Shown: positions 34,634 to 43,778, numbered from the stretch's first letter. The stretch is 43,836 bases of DNA from Lautropia sp. (GCA_030528325.1 JAUMZD010000025.1:1-43836), one strand, 5' to 3'. The notes: generated by a model not told the origin, from the sequence alone. Made by a program: numbers and translations.

Positions 34634-37600
34634 ATGAGGATGAGCACACCGCCTGAGCACACCACACCGGTTGTCGATTCCGTACATGCGGCATCGGTGA
34701 CCGCTTGGCACGCACCGCCCATGACCGGAGCGGAATCCGCGTCTGACCTGCCTCGGCCAGAAGCCCCAGCGGCAGCCATCCAGCCCACAGGCGCCAACAC
34801 GGCCACGACACCAGCTGCATCATCAGCCCACGAAGCAGGAACGGGGGCAGCAATCGCCCAGGCCTTCCTGGCACGAAGCACCTGCCTGGACTTGGAAGTG
34901 GGCAAACAGGACCAGCAGATCCACCTGATCGGCGCGCTGCGTTGGCAACAGGAACAGGAGCACTGCCACACACACGATCGCGGCCCTCTGGCACCGGCCC
35001 TGCAGGCACTGGATGCCTTCGTCAACGGCAGCGAATTTGTGCTGGGCCACAACATCATCCACTTTGACCTGCCGCACCTGCGCGCCGCCAGTCCCTCGCT
35101 GAGTCTGCTGTCACTGCCGACGGTGGACACGCTGTGGCTCAACCCGCTGGCATTTCCCAGAAACCCCTACCACCACCTGGTCAAGCACACCCAGGAAGGA
35201 CGCCTGACCAGCGGCCAGCGCAACAACCCGGTGGCGGATGCCCGTACCGCCGCGCGGCTTTTTGTGGATCAGTTCGTTGCCCTGCGTGCATGCCCAGCCG
35301 CGCTGCTCACGGCCTGGCACTGGCTCTGCAGCCAGCAACCCGAACATCGCGGCTTTGATCAACTGTTCAGTGCCATCCGCCAGCAGCCTCGACCCGCCGA
35401 TGATGATGCCCGGTCCGCATTGCGTGACTGCCTGCACGGCAAGGGCTGCATCACATCGGCCGAGGCCCTGCTGAAGAACGCCGCGCAGGAAGGCTGGAAC
35501 CTGGCCTATGTGCTGGCCTGGCTGAGCGTGGCCGGTGGCAACTCGGTGATTCCACCGTGGGTGCGCAAGCAGTTTCCTCACGTGCGTGACATCGTCGACC
35601 AGTTGCGCGACACACCATGCGGCCAACCTGATTGCACCTGGTGCACGGAACGCCATGATGCCGTGCGCGAGCTGCAACGGATCTTCCAGGATCCGAACAT
35701 CCGTGCCTTCCGTCCCGAGCCGATCGACAAGGTCAGCGGCAAGCCACTGCAGCAGGTCATAGTGGAACAGGCTCTGGCACGGCAACACACGCTGGGCATT
35801 CTGCCCACCGGCACCGGCAAGTCACTCTGCTATCAGGTGCCGGTGCTCTCGCGCTTTGAAAAGACGGGTGATCTTGCCGTGGTGATTTCACCGTTGGTCG
35901 CGCTGATGGAAGATCAGGTCAATGGACTGGCCGCCCGGGGCATTCATTGCGCAGCCGCCATCAATGGCCTGCTTTCGATGCAGGAACGTGCCGAAACACT
36001 GGAACGTCTGCGACTTGGCGAGCTGGGCATCCTGATCATTGCACCCGAGCAACTGCGCAACCGTACCGTGCGCACCGCCCTCAATCAGCGAGAAATCGGC
36101 TATTGGGTGTTTGACGAAGCCCATTGCGTTTCCAAATGGGGACACGACTTCAGGCCTGACTACCGCTATGCCAGCCGGTACATCCGCGAGCGCGCCGGTG
36201 ATGATCCCATTCCGCCCATCCTGTGCCTGACGGCCACGGCCAAGCCGGATGTGGTGGACGACATGGTGCAGCATTTTCAGGCGCATGCCGGTGCTGCCCT
36301 GATCGTGAAAGATGGGGGTGCAGAACGGCAGAATCTGTCATACGACATCATCGAGACCACCGCGGCACAGAAGAATGCATTGATTCACGAACTGCTGCAG
36401 CAACACCTTCCAGCCAGCCCTGATGATGGTGCTGGCGCCATCATCTACTGCGCCAGCCGCAAGCACACCGAAGAAGTCGCGGCCTATCTTGACGAGCGTG
36501 GCGTACCCAGCGGATTTTTCCATGCGGGCCTGAAGCCTTCGGTCAAAAAAGAAACACAGCAGGATTTCATTGCCGGAAAATTGCGCGCCATGGCAGCCAC
36601 CAACGCTTTCGGCATGGGCATCGACAAGCCCGACGTGAGACTGGTGATTCATGCCGACATTCCCGGCTCTCTGGAAAACTACCTGCAGGAAGCCGGCCGT
36701 GCCGGCCGTGACCGCGCCCCCGCCCACTGCATCCTGCTTTACACCGAAGACGACGTGGAACGGCAATTCGGCATGTCCGCCCGGTCACGTCTGTCGCAAA
36801 AGGACATCCGCGCCGTGTTGCAGGCCGTGCGCCGGCTGGCCGGCCGCCGACCCCGTGCCGAAGATGGCAGCGCCGAGGTCGTAGCCACCTCCGGTGAAAT
36901 CCTGCGCGAGGACGACAGCGAAGACAGCGACCATGACCGGGCCACCGATGACACCCGCGTTCGCACAGCGCTGGCCTGGCTCGAAGAAGCCAGGCTGTTG
37001 CAACGCAATGAAAACCTGGTGACGGTTTTTCCGTCTTCCCTGCGGGTACCCGACATGGAAGCAGCCCGCCGGAAGTTGCAGGCCGCCAACCTCTTCGATC
37101 AGTACCAACGGCAACTGCAAGCCATTGTTCAAGCAATGTTTGATGCCGACGAGACCGATGGCATTTCCACCGATGCCCTGATGGCCGCCAGCGGACTGGA
37201 ACCCGCCATGATCCGCAAGGCGATGCAGGATCTGGAACGACTGTCCATCATCTCCGATGACACCCGTCTCACGGCCTTTGTGGACACGGGCATCAGGAAC
37301 AGCTCCCGCGAGCGGCTGGAACATGCCTGCCAGGCAGAGGCTGCCATCATCAAGGCCCTGAGAACCGAAGCGCCCGACATGCAGCCGGGCGAAAGCCATA
37401 CCCTGGATACGCGGCTGCTGACCCAGCAGGTGCGTGACGAACTCTTTCCCGACACACCGCCGGGCAAGACCAGCACCACCTTCGTTCAGCCGATGCTGAT
37501 CGAAGGATTGATACGGGGCATGACGCAAGATCGCCCGCCCAGCCAGAGCAGCGGCAACATCACGCTCAAGCGGCTGGATCGGGAACGCTTCACGCTCACC

Positions 37601-40285
37601 CTGAACACGAGCTGGGATCGTATCCAGAAGGCGGCAGAGGTTCGCCGCGACGTCACCAGCATTTTGTTGAACCACCTGGTGGCATCGCTGGGCCCGAGGG
37701 TGCGCGCCCAGGACCAGCTGGCCAGCACCACCATTGGGGCCCTGCGCGACGCCCTGATGAAGGACATCGCCCTGCGCTCCATGGCCGAACGGGACGAGAA
37801 GAACCAGGGCACCGGGGCCGAGCGTCTGCTGACGCGCGGCCTCTTGTGGATGCATGAGCGCAAGATCATCCAGCTCAGCAAGGGCACGGCCATTTTCCGT
37901 CCGGCCATGACGTTGCGACTGGCCCCTGGCCGGGGCATGTTCAACAAGGAACAGTACGAGCCATTGGCCACCCACTATGATGGGCAGGTGGCGCAGATCC
38001 AGATCATGAACGAGTACGCGCAGCGTGCCCTGAAACAGGAAGCCGGCAGCCTGGACAGGATGCAGGAAGCTCTGGCGCTGGTGCGCGACTACTTCAGCCT
38101 GAAGTACGAGGCCTTTCTGAAAAAGTGGCTGCCCAACGCCGAGGCGACGCTTCGCCGGCAAACCTCACCGGCTTCGTGGAACCGGATCGTTGATTCTCTC
38201 AACAACGAATACCAGCGTCAGATCGTGATGGTGGATCGGGAAAAACCCGCCAACGAACTGGTGCTGGCGGGCCCTGGCTCGGGCAAGACCCGCACGCTGG
38301 TGCACCGTATCGCCTATCTGGTACGGGCACTGCGAGAGCCCGCCAGCTCGATTCTGGCCATCACCTACAACCGCCATGCAGCGCTGGAAATCCGCCGACG
38401 TCTGCACGAGCTGATCGGCGCAGACGCCCAGGGCGTGATGGTGATGACCATCCACGCGATGGCCATGCGCCTGACCGGCATCAGCCTGAACGACAAGGTT
38501 CCCGCTACCAGCCGAAAAGCACAGAACGACCTGTTCCGGCAGATCATTCGCGATGCCACGGCCCTGCTGACCGGCCATGGCGCCGACAGCCCGCAGGCCG
38601 AACAGGAAACCGAGGTCGACGAAACCCGGGACCGCCTGCTGGCCGGTTTCCGCTGGATCCTGATCGACGAATACCAGGACATCGAACGCTGCCATTACGA
38701 TCTGATCTCTGCGCTGGCCGGCCGCACCCTCGGGCCATCGCCAGCCGTCAGCAGCATCCCTAGCCGTGGCACAAACGCTGACCACGATGAGCAGGCCGAT
38801 GACCGCCGCCTGCACATGTTTGCCGTGGGCGACGATGACCAGAACATCTACGGATTCAATGACACCAGCGTGGAGTTCATCCACAGTTTTGGCGAGGATT
38901 ACAACGCCAGGATCTCCTATCTGGTGGAAAACTTCCGCTCCACCGCCCACATCATCGCCGCCGCCAACCGGGTGATTGCACCGGCTGCCAACCGGATGAA
39001 GGTGGCCCACCCGATCCGCATCAACGACCTTCGGCGCGACGACCCGCCCGGTGGGTGGCTGACGACGCACGATCCCGTTGCCCAGGGGCGCGTACAGATC
39101 CTGCAGATTGAACGTAGCGCGGCCACCAGCCCCCCAGTCCAGCGCGAACGGGAGTCCTGCCTGATCACAAACAGTCGACCAGACCGCGTCCGGCTGGCAC
39201 AGCAGGCATGGACCATCATGACCGAATTCATGCGCTTGAAGCAGCACGCACAGAACTGGAGCTGGGCCCGGTGCGCCGTGATTGCGCGGGAATGGTCACA
39301 CCTGCAACCCATTCGAGCCTGGTGCGAGCAGCACGGCGTGCCCGTGCAACTGGCACGCGATGCGCAGATGCCGCTCTGGTCCCTTCGGGAGACTCAGCAG
39401 CTGGTGCAGGCACTACAACAGAAGGGCCACGAGACGATCACCGCCACCGAACTGAACGCGCTGGTGGACGCCCTGCCCGAATCGCCCTGGCGGGCCTGGC
39501 TGCAAACGGCAGTCGACGACTATGCGGCCGACGTGGGCAACCTGAAGCTGTCCGCCCGTCATGCACGCCAATGGCTGGGAGAATGGTGCCGGGAGGCGCG
39601 CCAGCAGCAACAGGGGCTGCTGCTGGTGACGGTACATGGCAGCAAGGGTCTGGAGTTTGACCACGTGGCCATTCTGGATGGCGGCTGGACGGCACGGCCG
39701 ACCACCCAGCATCGAAGTACCCTTCCCGACCCAGATGAAGAGCGGCGCCTGTTCTACGTGGCCATGACCCGTGCCCGACAGAGCCTGATGATGGTGCAGG
39801 ATGGCCCGCCACATCCCTTCCTGCCCCATGCGGATGTCGATGCAGGTTCGGCTACAACACAAGTCTCTGCCGACGATACCTCCGTCCTGACCCGCACGAT
39901 CACGCCGCCCTTGCCCGATGCCCAGCTGCTGCTCCGTTACGAAACGCCTGCGCTGGATCGCATCGACCTGGGCTACAGCGGCCGCCAGCCGGCCTCGGCC
40001 AGCATCCACCATCACATCCAGCAACTGCAGGCCGGCGATGCGCTGCAACTGCAGCATCACGACGGACGTTGGCTGCTGAAGGATGTACAGGGCCATACGG
40101 TAGGACGCATGTCGAAGCAGTTTGCCCCGCAAGCGCAAGCCTGCTGCGTGCGCGCCTCGGTGCGTGCCGTCATCGTTCGCGACAAGGCGCACACCGACGA
40201 CATCTGGCGCGAACGCTGTCGCGTGGATCAGTGGGAGGTGGTGGTACCGGAACTCGTCTGGGAAGATGCCATGCAGCAGCACTGA
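34634..40285 (+). CDS. Exonuclease-RecQ-UvrD triple fusion helicase
   Basis: About 1883 residues from ATG 34634 (34640 also possible); the open frame extends to 34370, but that part crosses hipB and its operators. Part 1 (about 75-230) is a DEDD exonuclease-like fold: CLDLEVG, GHNIIHFDLPHL and NNPVADARTA, with Asn where DEDDh enzymes have His. Part 2 (about 365-860) is RecQ-type SF2: LPTGTGKSLCYQVP, FDEAHCVSKWGHDFRPDY, NAFGMGIDKPDVR, QEAGRAGRD. Part 3 (about 1200-1740) is UvrD-type SF1A: LAGPGSGKTRTLV, LIDEYQDIE, VGDDDQNIYGF, VTVHGSKGLEFDHVAILD, FYVAMTRAR. The last 100 residues are a small beta-rich domain of unknown type. It likely unwinds and degrades branched DNA in repair or in defence against foreign DNA; the role is inferred. 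Confidence 0.85.
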   Translation: MRMSTPPEHTTPVVDSVHAASVTAWHAPPMTGAESASDLPRPEAPAAAIQPTGANTATTPAASSAHEAGTGAAIAQAFLARSTCLDLEVGKQDQQIHLIGALRWQQEQEHCHTHDRGPLAPALQALDAFVNGSEFVLGHNIIHFDLPHLRAASPSLSLLSLPTVDTLWLNPLAFPRNPYHHLVKHTQEGRLTSGQRNNPVADARTAARLFVDQFVALRACPAALLTAWHWLCSQQPEHRGFDQLFSAIRQQPRPADDDARSALRDCLHGKGCITSAEALLKNAAQEGWNLAYVLAWLSVAGGNSVIPPWVRKQFPHVRDIVDQLRDTPCGQPDCTWCTERHDAVRELQRIFQDPNIRAFRPEPIDKVSGKPLQQVIVEQALARQHTLGILPTGTGKSLCYQVPVLSRFEKTGDLAVVISPLVALMEDQVNGLAARGIHCAAAINGLLSMQERAETLERLRLGELGILIIAPEQLRNRTVRTALNQREIGYWVFDEAHCVSKWGHDFRPDYRYASRYIRERAGDDPIPPILCLTATAKPDVVDDMVQHFQAHAGAALIVKDGGAERQNLSYDIIETTAAQKNALIHELLQQHLPASPDDGAGAIIYCASRKHTEEVAAYLDERGVPSGFFHAGLKPSVKKETQQDFIAGKLRAMAATNAFGMGIDKPDVRLVIHADIPGSLENYLQEAGRAGRDRAPAHCILLYTEDDVERQFGMSARSRLSQKDIRAVLQAVRRLAGRRPRAEDGSAEVVATSGEILREDDSEDSDHDRATDDTRVRTALAWLEEARLLQRNENLVTVFPSSLRVPDMEAARRKLQAANLFDQYQRQLQAIVQAMFDADETDGISTDALMAASGLEPAMIRKAMQDLERLSIISDDTRLTAFVDTGIRNSSRERLEHACQAEAAIIKALRTEAPDMQPGESHTLDTRLLTQQVRDELFPDTPPGKTSTTFVQPMLIEGLIRGMTQDRPPSQSSGNITLKRLDRERFTLTLNTSWDRIQKAAEVRRDVTSILLNHLVASLGPRVRAQDQLASTTIGALRDALMKDIALRSMAERDEKNQGTGAERLLTRGLLWMHERKIIQLSKGTAIFRPAMTLRLAPGRGMFNKEQYEPLATHYDGQVAQIQIMNEYAQRALKQEAGSLDRMQEALALVRDYFSLKYEAFLKKWLPNAEATLRRQTSPASWNRIVDSLNNEYQRQIVMVDREKPANELVLAGPGSGKTRTLVHRIAYLVRALREPASSILAITYNRHAALEIRRRLHELIGADAQGVMVMTIHAMAMRLTGISLNDKVPATSRKAQNDLFRQIIRDATALLTGHGADSPQAEQETEVDETRDRLLAGFRWILIDEYQDIERCHYDLISALAGRTLGPSPAVSSIPSRGTNADHDEQADDRRLHMFAVGDDDQNIYGFNDTSVEFIHSFGEDYNARISYLVENFRSTAHIIAAANRVIAPAANRMKVAHPIRINDLRRDDPPGGWLTTHDPVAQGRVQILQIERSAATSPPVQRERESCLITNSRPDRVRLAQQAWTIMTEFMRLKQHAQNWSWARCAVIAREWSHLQPIRAWCEQHGVPVQLARDAQMPLWSLRETQQLVQALQQKGHETITATELNALVDALPESPWRAWLQTAVDDYAADVGNLKLSARHARQWLGEWCREARQQQQGLLLVTVHGSKGLEFDHVAILDGGWTARPTTQHRSTLPDPDEERRLFYVAMTRARQSLMMVQDGPPHPFLPHADVDAGSATTQVSADDTSVLTRTITPPLPDAQLLLRYETPALDRIDLGYSGRQPASASIHHHIQQLQAGDALQLQHHDGRWLLKDVQGHTVGRMSKQFAPQAQACCVRASVRAVIVRDKAHTDDIWRERCRVDQWEVVVPELVWEDAMQQH

Positions 40286-40329
40286 GCCGGGCGCCGCAGG
40301 CGCACGAAGTCCTCCCGCCTGCCATACCG

Positions 40330-40345
40330 CTCATGCCGGCATGAG
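40330..40345. other. Perfect 16-bp palindrome between helicase and truncated xth
   Basis: ctcatgccggcatgag is self-complementary. It is located in the convergent gap 40286-40461, which holds no gene. It might serve as a transcription stop, although no T-run follows. Confidence 0.35.
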
Positions 40346-40461
40346 ATACATCGCCATCATGAGCGTTTCAAAGGCAGACTGAGCAGTACCTTCTGTTGAC
40401 CGCCCTCCGCCTGCCCTTGCTTGAGTGGCCATCAGGCGCCAGTCAGACAGCCATCCCGCTG

Positions 40462-40908
40462 CTATTTCCCCGCCGGCCAGTCATAGTCGATGGTCAGCGG
40501 CGCATGGTCGGAAAATCGTTCGTCCTTGTAGATCTCGACACGACGGGCGGTGGCGGCGATGCCGGGCGTGGCGATCTGGTAGTCCAGACGCCAGCCGACG
40601 TTCTTCGCCCAGGCCTGGCCGCGGTTGCTCCACCAGGTGTACTGTTCGGCGCGGTCGTCGAGGGTGCGGAAGACGTCGACGAAACCGATGTCGTCGAAGA
40701 GGTGCGTGAGCCACTGGCGCTCTTCGGGCAGGAAGCCCGAGTTCTTCTGGTTAGAGCGCCGGTTCTTCAGGTCGACCTCCTTGTGGGCCACATTCCAGTC
40801 ACCGCAGAGGATGATCTCGCGGCCGCTGTCCTTGAGCGCCTGCATGTGCTCGGCAAAGGCTTTCATGAAGATGAACTTCTGCTGCAACCGCTCTTCCGTC
40901 TCGGGGAG
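40462..40908 (-). pseudogene. xthA: Exonuclease III gene, C-terminal part only
   Basis: About 149 codons remain of a gene normally encoding around 260 residues. The retained part has the Xth hallmarks LCGDWNVAHKEVDLKN, WRLDYQIATPG and SDHAPLTIDYDW. Upstream, the frame is recognisable through PETEERLQQKF to about 40905, then homology stops and low-GC sequence begins. The N-terminal metal-binding half is missing and no start with a ribosome-binding site is present. The break is the probable left boundary of the island that follows. Confidence 0.85.
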
Positions 40909-41044
40909 GCCTCTATTCTCTACTGGTTCGATGATGCGGGAAGTCTACGATTGGACTTTCCTAAGACTCTGAGCGGCTCAAACAATTCTGACAACAGGGA
41001 AGTGTCAGGATTTCTTTACACTATAGACAACTCGATACTAGGGC

Positions 41045-41084
41045 GCGTCTTACACGAACAAAACGCATCTTACACGAACAAAAC
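41045..41084. repeat. Tandem 20-bp direct repeat
   Basis: gc(g/a)tcttacacgaacaaaac occurs twice, head to tail (41045-41064, 41065-41084), differing at one base. It precedes a promoter-like sequence and lies near the island edge, so it may be a transposon terminal repeat or regulator site. Confidence 0.75.
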
Positions 41085-41089
41085 TATGC

Positions 41090-41117
41090 TTGACCCCTAA
41101 AGTCACTCCTCTAGAAT
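41090..41117 (+). promoter_or_regulatory. Possible sigma-70 promoter
   Basis: TTGACC at 41090-41095 and TAGAAT at 41112-41117 with a 16-base spacer, directly after the tandem repeat and pointing at the transposase remnant and the peptide cluster. Confidence 0.4.
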
Positions 41118-41189
41118 AAAGGTGACCGCCCCGGGTATCGAGGAGGCCCGTTGGTTTGAGTCAGGCCACCGCGACCTGCTCCGCGATCA

Positions 41190-41358
41190 AAGGTGTCATT
41201 CGGATACGGAAGGAACAATATGTACTCCATCAGCGTTTCGAGTCCCTGCAGCATGTCTGGCGTGTGATCGGAAATTGGATTCGCTTCTGCAACCGCCAGT
41301 GCTCCAATCAGGCGCTGGCGATGAAACCCTTGCTGAGGCCTTTACCTTGGCAGGCTGA
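41190..41358 (+). pseudogene. Degraded transposase C-terminus (IS3-type)
   Basis: Frame one encodes HQRFESLQHVWRVIGNWI then FCNRQCSNQALAMKP, similar to the H-x-RFE-L and YN-x-RPHQALGM end of IS3-family integrases. A frameshift then continues in the next frame with ETLAEAFTLAG and a stop, as in the usual KTPAEAF end. Only the last 55 or so codons survive. It marks mobile DNA immediately left of the peptide cluster. Confidence 0.6.
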
Positions 41359-41517
41359 ACTGTGCAGATTTGGCTGGATCATAAAACTATTATGCTCTGG
41401 AACAAATCAACAGAGGAAAAAGGGAATCCCCTAATGGTCAAAGAAAAAATCCATTAAAGTTAAAAGCACTGCCTTTGGAATCAAAGGTGATATTGAATGA
41501 TTAAAAGGAGCAAGACT

Positions 41518-41796
41518 ATGAGAGAACTGTCTTTGAACGAAATGAAACTGGTCAGTGGCAGCGGTCATGCAATTGATACATTGAACGCTACAATTGAAGG
41601 AGGCACTGCCGGCGCCGGAGCTTTCGGCGGCGCTGCATTAGCTGCGGGCCGAGGCGCTGTAACCGGTTTAAGATTTGGGGTTTTAGGAGCTTTATTTGGT
41701 GGTCTTGTTGGACTATCTGCAGGAATTTGGGACTGGTACGATTCATATCAAAATCAAGATGGAAGCAATTACGCTGATGGAACTTCATACAATTGA
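41518..41796 (+). CDS. Double-glycine-type bacteriocin/RiPP-like precursor peptide
   Basis: 92 residues from ATG 41518, which has AAAAGGAG at good spacing; an upstream in-frame ATG (41497) lacks one. The start MRELSLNEMKLVSGSG is a leader of the colicin V/class II bacteriocin kind, normally removed after the Gly pair (here GS-G) by a C39-peptidase exporter. The remaining 76 residues have a Gly/Ala-rich hydrophobic centre with many small-residue spacings (GAGAFGGAALAAGRG, LGALFGGLVGLSAG), suggesting membrane insertion. The tail is rich in Tyr, Asp, Asn and Gln (DWYDSYQNQ, SNYADGTSYN). The small membrane gene and an oxygenase gene follow. The bacteriocin role is inferred. Confidence 0.7.
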   Translation: MRELSLNEMKLVSGSGHAIDTLNATIEGGTAGAGAFGGAALAAGRGAVTGLRFGVLGALFGGLVGLSAGIWDWYDSYQNQDGSNYADGTSYN

Positions 41797-41805
41797 AAAC
41801 AACAA

Positions 41806-42018
41806 ATGAAGGCGCTTGAGATGATTTCTGAAAAACTACTCACCCAGATCACAATGTGGGCATTCACCCTCATGACAATCATCAGCTCTTGCCTGACATT
41901 TTTCTTCATCATCGAAGGGGACAAACTGTCCCGTATGTCAAGCACTTTTGGAACTCTTTGCGGGGCCGCCCTTGTCATCCTTAGCAGAAAACATCTGGAC
42001 AATCTGAACAAAAATTAA
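41806..42018 (+). CDS. Small membrane protein, candidate immunity protein
   Basis: 70 residues from ATG 41806, or 65 from ATG 41821. Two hydrophobic segments (MWAFTLMTIISSCLTFFFII and FGTLCGAALVIL) with a basic, Asn-rich end. No family recognised. It begins nine bases after the peptide precursor stop, and the oxygenase gene follows after 53 bases. Position and topology fit an immunity protein for a membrane-active peptide. GC content is lower than the chromosome average, as for the whole cluster. Confidence 0.5.
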   Translation: MKALEMISEKLLTQITMWAFTLMTIISSCLTFFFIIEGDKLSRMSSTFGTLCGAALVILSRKHLDNLNKN

Positions 42019-42071
42019 AAAAGTGAAGGGAGTCAAACTTCCCTTCTACTTGAACAGGAGAGACAAATCCT

Positions 42072-43220
42072 ATGAAAATAAATTTCAAAAAAGATGAAAC
42101 CCTATTCAAGGAAGAGTTTCTCTTCAAAAAACCGTATCTATTTAAATCCGTCATCAAAACCAAAGACATAACTTGGGATCTTGTAAATGAAGTGTACACA
42201 AGAGCCGACTGCTCTTCAGACGGGTTTAAGCTCATGAAAGGAGAGGAGGTCCCAAAAAACGAATACATTGAAGTCCATCTGAACGTAGGGATTCCAGAAG
42301 CACGAATAATTCGCGAAAAATTGTACAAACACCTAAGAGATGGAGCCACACTCGTTTATAACAGAATAAAAAACGAACCAATCTTCGATCAAATCGCGAA
42401 AGAAATATCTACCTTCACGAGATCCCAGGTTATCACCAGCGGATACTTAGCCTTCGGGAAAAGGCCGTCATATAAATCACACTGGGACACGAGGGATGTA
42501 TTTGCCGTCCAATTGATGGGCAAGAAAAGATGGGTAATTAAAGAACCAAATTTCCCAAACCCAATTTATACACAGCAAAACAAGTTCTTAAAAGACATAA
42601 AAGAACCAAATGAAGTTTATATGGATGTTACCATAGAACAAGGAGATGTTCTGTACGTTCCTAGAGGCTGGTGGCATAACCCAATTCCTACGGGAGAAAA
42701 CACTTTTCATCTGGCTGTCGGCACATTTCCACCAACTGTCTATGACTATTTTCGTTGGATTATAAGAAAATCCTCGAATCTTGAAAGCGTTCGCGAAGGA
42801 ATTGTCGACCACTACAACAATTTAAGTATTGCATCGAATGATTTTTCAAAAATCATTGATTCAGAAAAAAATTTCCAGGAATTTATGGACTATTACATTG
42901 GAGAGCAAAGGATCAACTCTCCCTTATGCACAGACACGCTAGGAAATCCGTCTTTCAAAAATTTCAGCCTTGACTCCAGGATCGAGATTAACGCTCCGTT
43001 CTTTTATGAGTCAAGCAGAGAGGGGTCTTATGTAATATTAAACGGAGTAAAAATAAACTCGGATGAAGAGGGTTTAAAATTATTAAGACACATCGAACAA
43101 CAGGGATCGTGTAGGATACATGAGTTGATGCAAAAGTTTTCTCCGGAAAATGAATCTCTCATTCAAGATTTGGTTCTCAACCTAGCGATGAATGATGTGG
43201 TTCAGATTTTTCCGAGCTAG
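42072..43220 (+). CDS. JmjC/Cupin_4-type 2-oxoglutarate oxygenase-like protein
   Basis: 382 residues, start ATG 42072 behind AGGAGAG. The double-stranded beta-helix core shows SHWDTRDVFAVQLMGKKRW with His137 and Asp139 of the iron-binding HxD motif, and GDVLYVPRGWWHNP with His202. HLAVG follows as in the ribosomal oxygenase (YcfD/ROX) family. The C-terminal 60 residues (LKLLRHIEQQGSCRIHELM) resemble the winged-helix end of that family. Known members hydroxylate ribosomal proteins. Here, next to a precursor peptide, it may hydroxylate the peptide. Codons and base composition are AT-rich compared with the chromosome, indicating recent transfer. Confidence 0.8.
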   Translation: MKINFKKDETLFKEEFLFKKPYLFKSVIKTKDITWDLVNEVYTRADCSSDGFKLMKGEEVPKNEYIEVHLNVGIPEARIIREKLYKHLRDGATLVYNRIKNEPIFDQIAKEISTFTRSQVITSGYLAFGKRPSYKSHWDTRDVFAVQLMGKKRWVIKEPNFPNPIYTQQNKFLKDIKEPNEVYMDVTIEQGDVLYVPRGWWHNPIPTGENTFHLAVGTFPPTVYDYFRWIIRKSSNLESVREGIVDHYNNLSIASNDFSKIIDSEKNFQEFMDYYIGEQRINSPLCTDTLGNPSFKNFSLDSRIEINAPFFYESSREGSYVILNGVKINSDEEGLKLLRHIEQQGSCRIHELMQKFSPENESLIQDLVLNLAMNDVVQIFPS

Positions 43221-43250
43221 TTTTTCCGAGGCTCTCCTGTGAACCGATAC

Positions 43251-43313
43251 ATGTTGAAATAGTCGTCACCTGATTCGTGTGACCAGCTGCTAAGTATCCT
43301 GTGACGACTGTTG
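43251..43313. repeat. 63-bp repeat copy A with inverted arms
   Basis: 63 bases that recur at 43716-43778 in the same orientation with about 10 mismatches. Within this copy, agtcgtcac (43261-43269) and gtgacgact (43301-43309) are inverted arms. It begins 30 nt after the oxygenase stop, near the right end of the low-GC segment. Confidence 0.7.
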
Positions 43314-43461
43314 AGCTTGCAAGGCGTCTCTAACGAGTCGGCCCTGCAAAACCACGCCACCCCGCATGAATGCTTAATCGAAGGGGTATGGCAGGGAGCA
43401 GGAGCTCTGGGAAACTAAAAATGACGGGCATCAGAAGCCGGGAGAAACGGGGACGGCACCG

Positions 43462-43584
43462 ATGGCTATAGACGACGTTTTCACAGAACGGATCATCGAC
43501 CTATCGCATCCGCTGGCCCTGCTAGCCCGGCGGATGCCGTTGGAGGAGCAGGATAAGACACTGGCACCGATGTTTTCGGAGTAA
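43462..43584 (+). pseudogene. Short remnant resembling an IS5-type transposase N-terminus
   Basis: A 40-codon frame with IIDLSHPLALLARRMPLEEQ then TLAPMF, similar to the start of IS5-group transposases. It stops at TAA and no catalytic domain follows. The rest of 43314-43836 has no recognisable gene apart from the repeat copies. Confidence 0.5.
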
Positions 43585-43715
43585 ATCTCCGGTGCCCACC
43601 CACCCTTGACATCAGCGTATCCGGCTGGCACGGCAGCCCGCCAGCGTCATCGCAAGCGTCAAGGCTACGCTCAGTCCGCAGCCGGCCGCCAGTGCTGCGG
43701 CAACAAGGTCGGTGC

Positions 43716-43778
43716 ATGTCAAGATAGTTGTCGCCTGATTCATGCGACCTGCTGCTGAATATCCTGTGACGACTGTTG
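43716..43778. repeat. 63-bp repeat copy B
   Basis: Second copy of the 63-bp repeat, 465 bases from copy A. The inverted arms are less perfect (agttgtcgc / gtgacgact). It is followed by ttgggtaaacatccggtgcg and two partial repeats of cccaccttgaa, which look like a transposon terminus (IS21-type is possible). Confidence 0.65.

Noticed and set aside
36785..39247. Minus-strand frames opposite the helicase fusion
   Set aside because: They are interrupted, lack motifs and lie antisense to intact helicase motifs.
41122..41358. 78-codon plus-strand frame as an independent gene
   Set aside because: Only its last 11 residues resemble a transposase end; the earlier part is better explained by the other frame of a frameshifted remnant.
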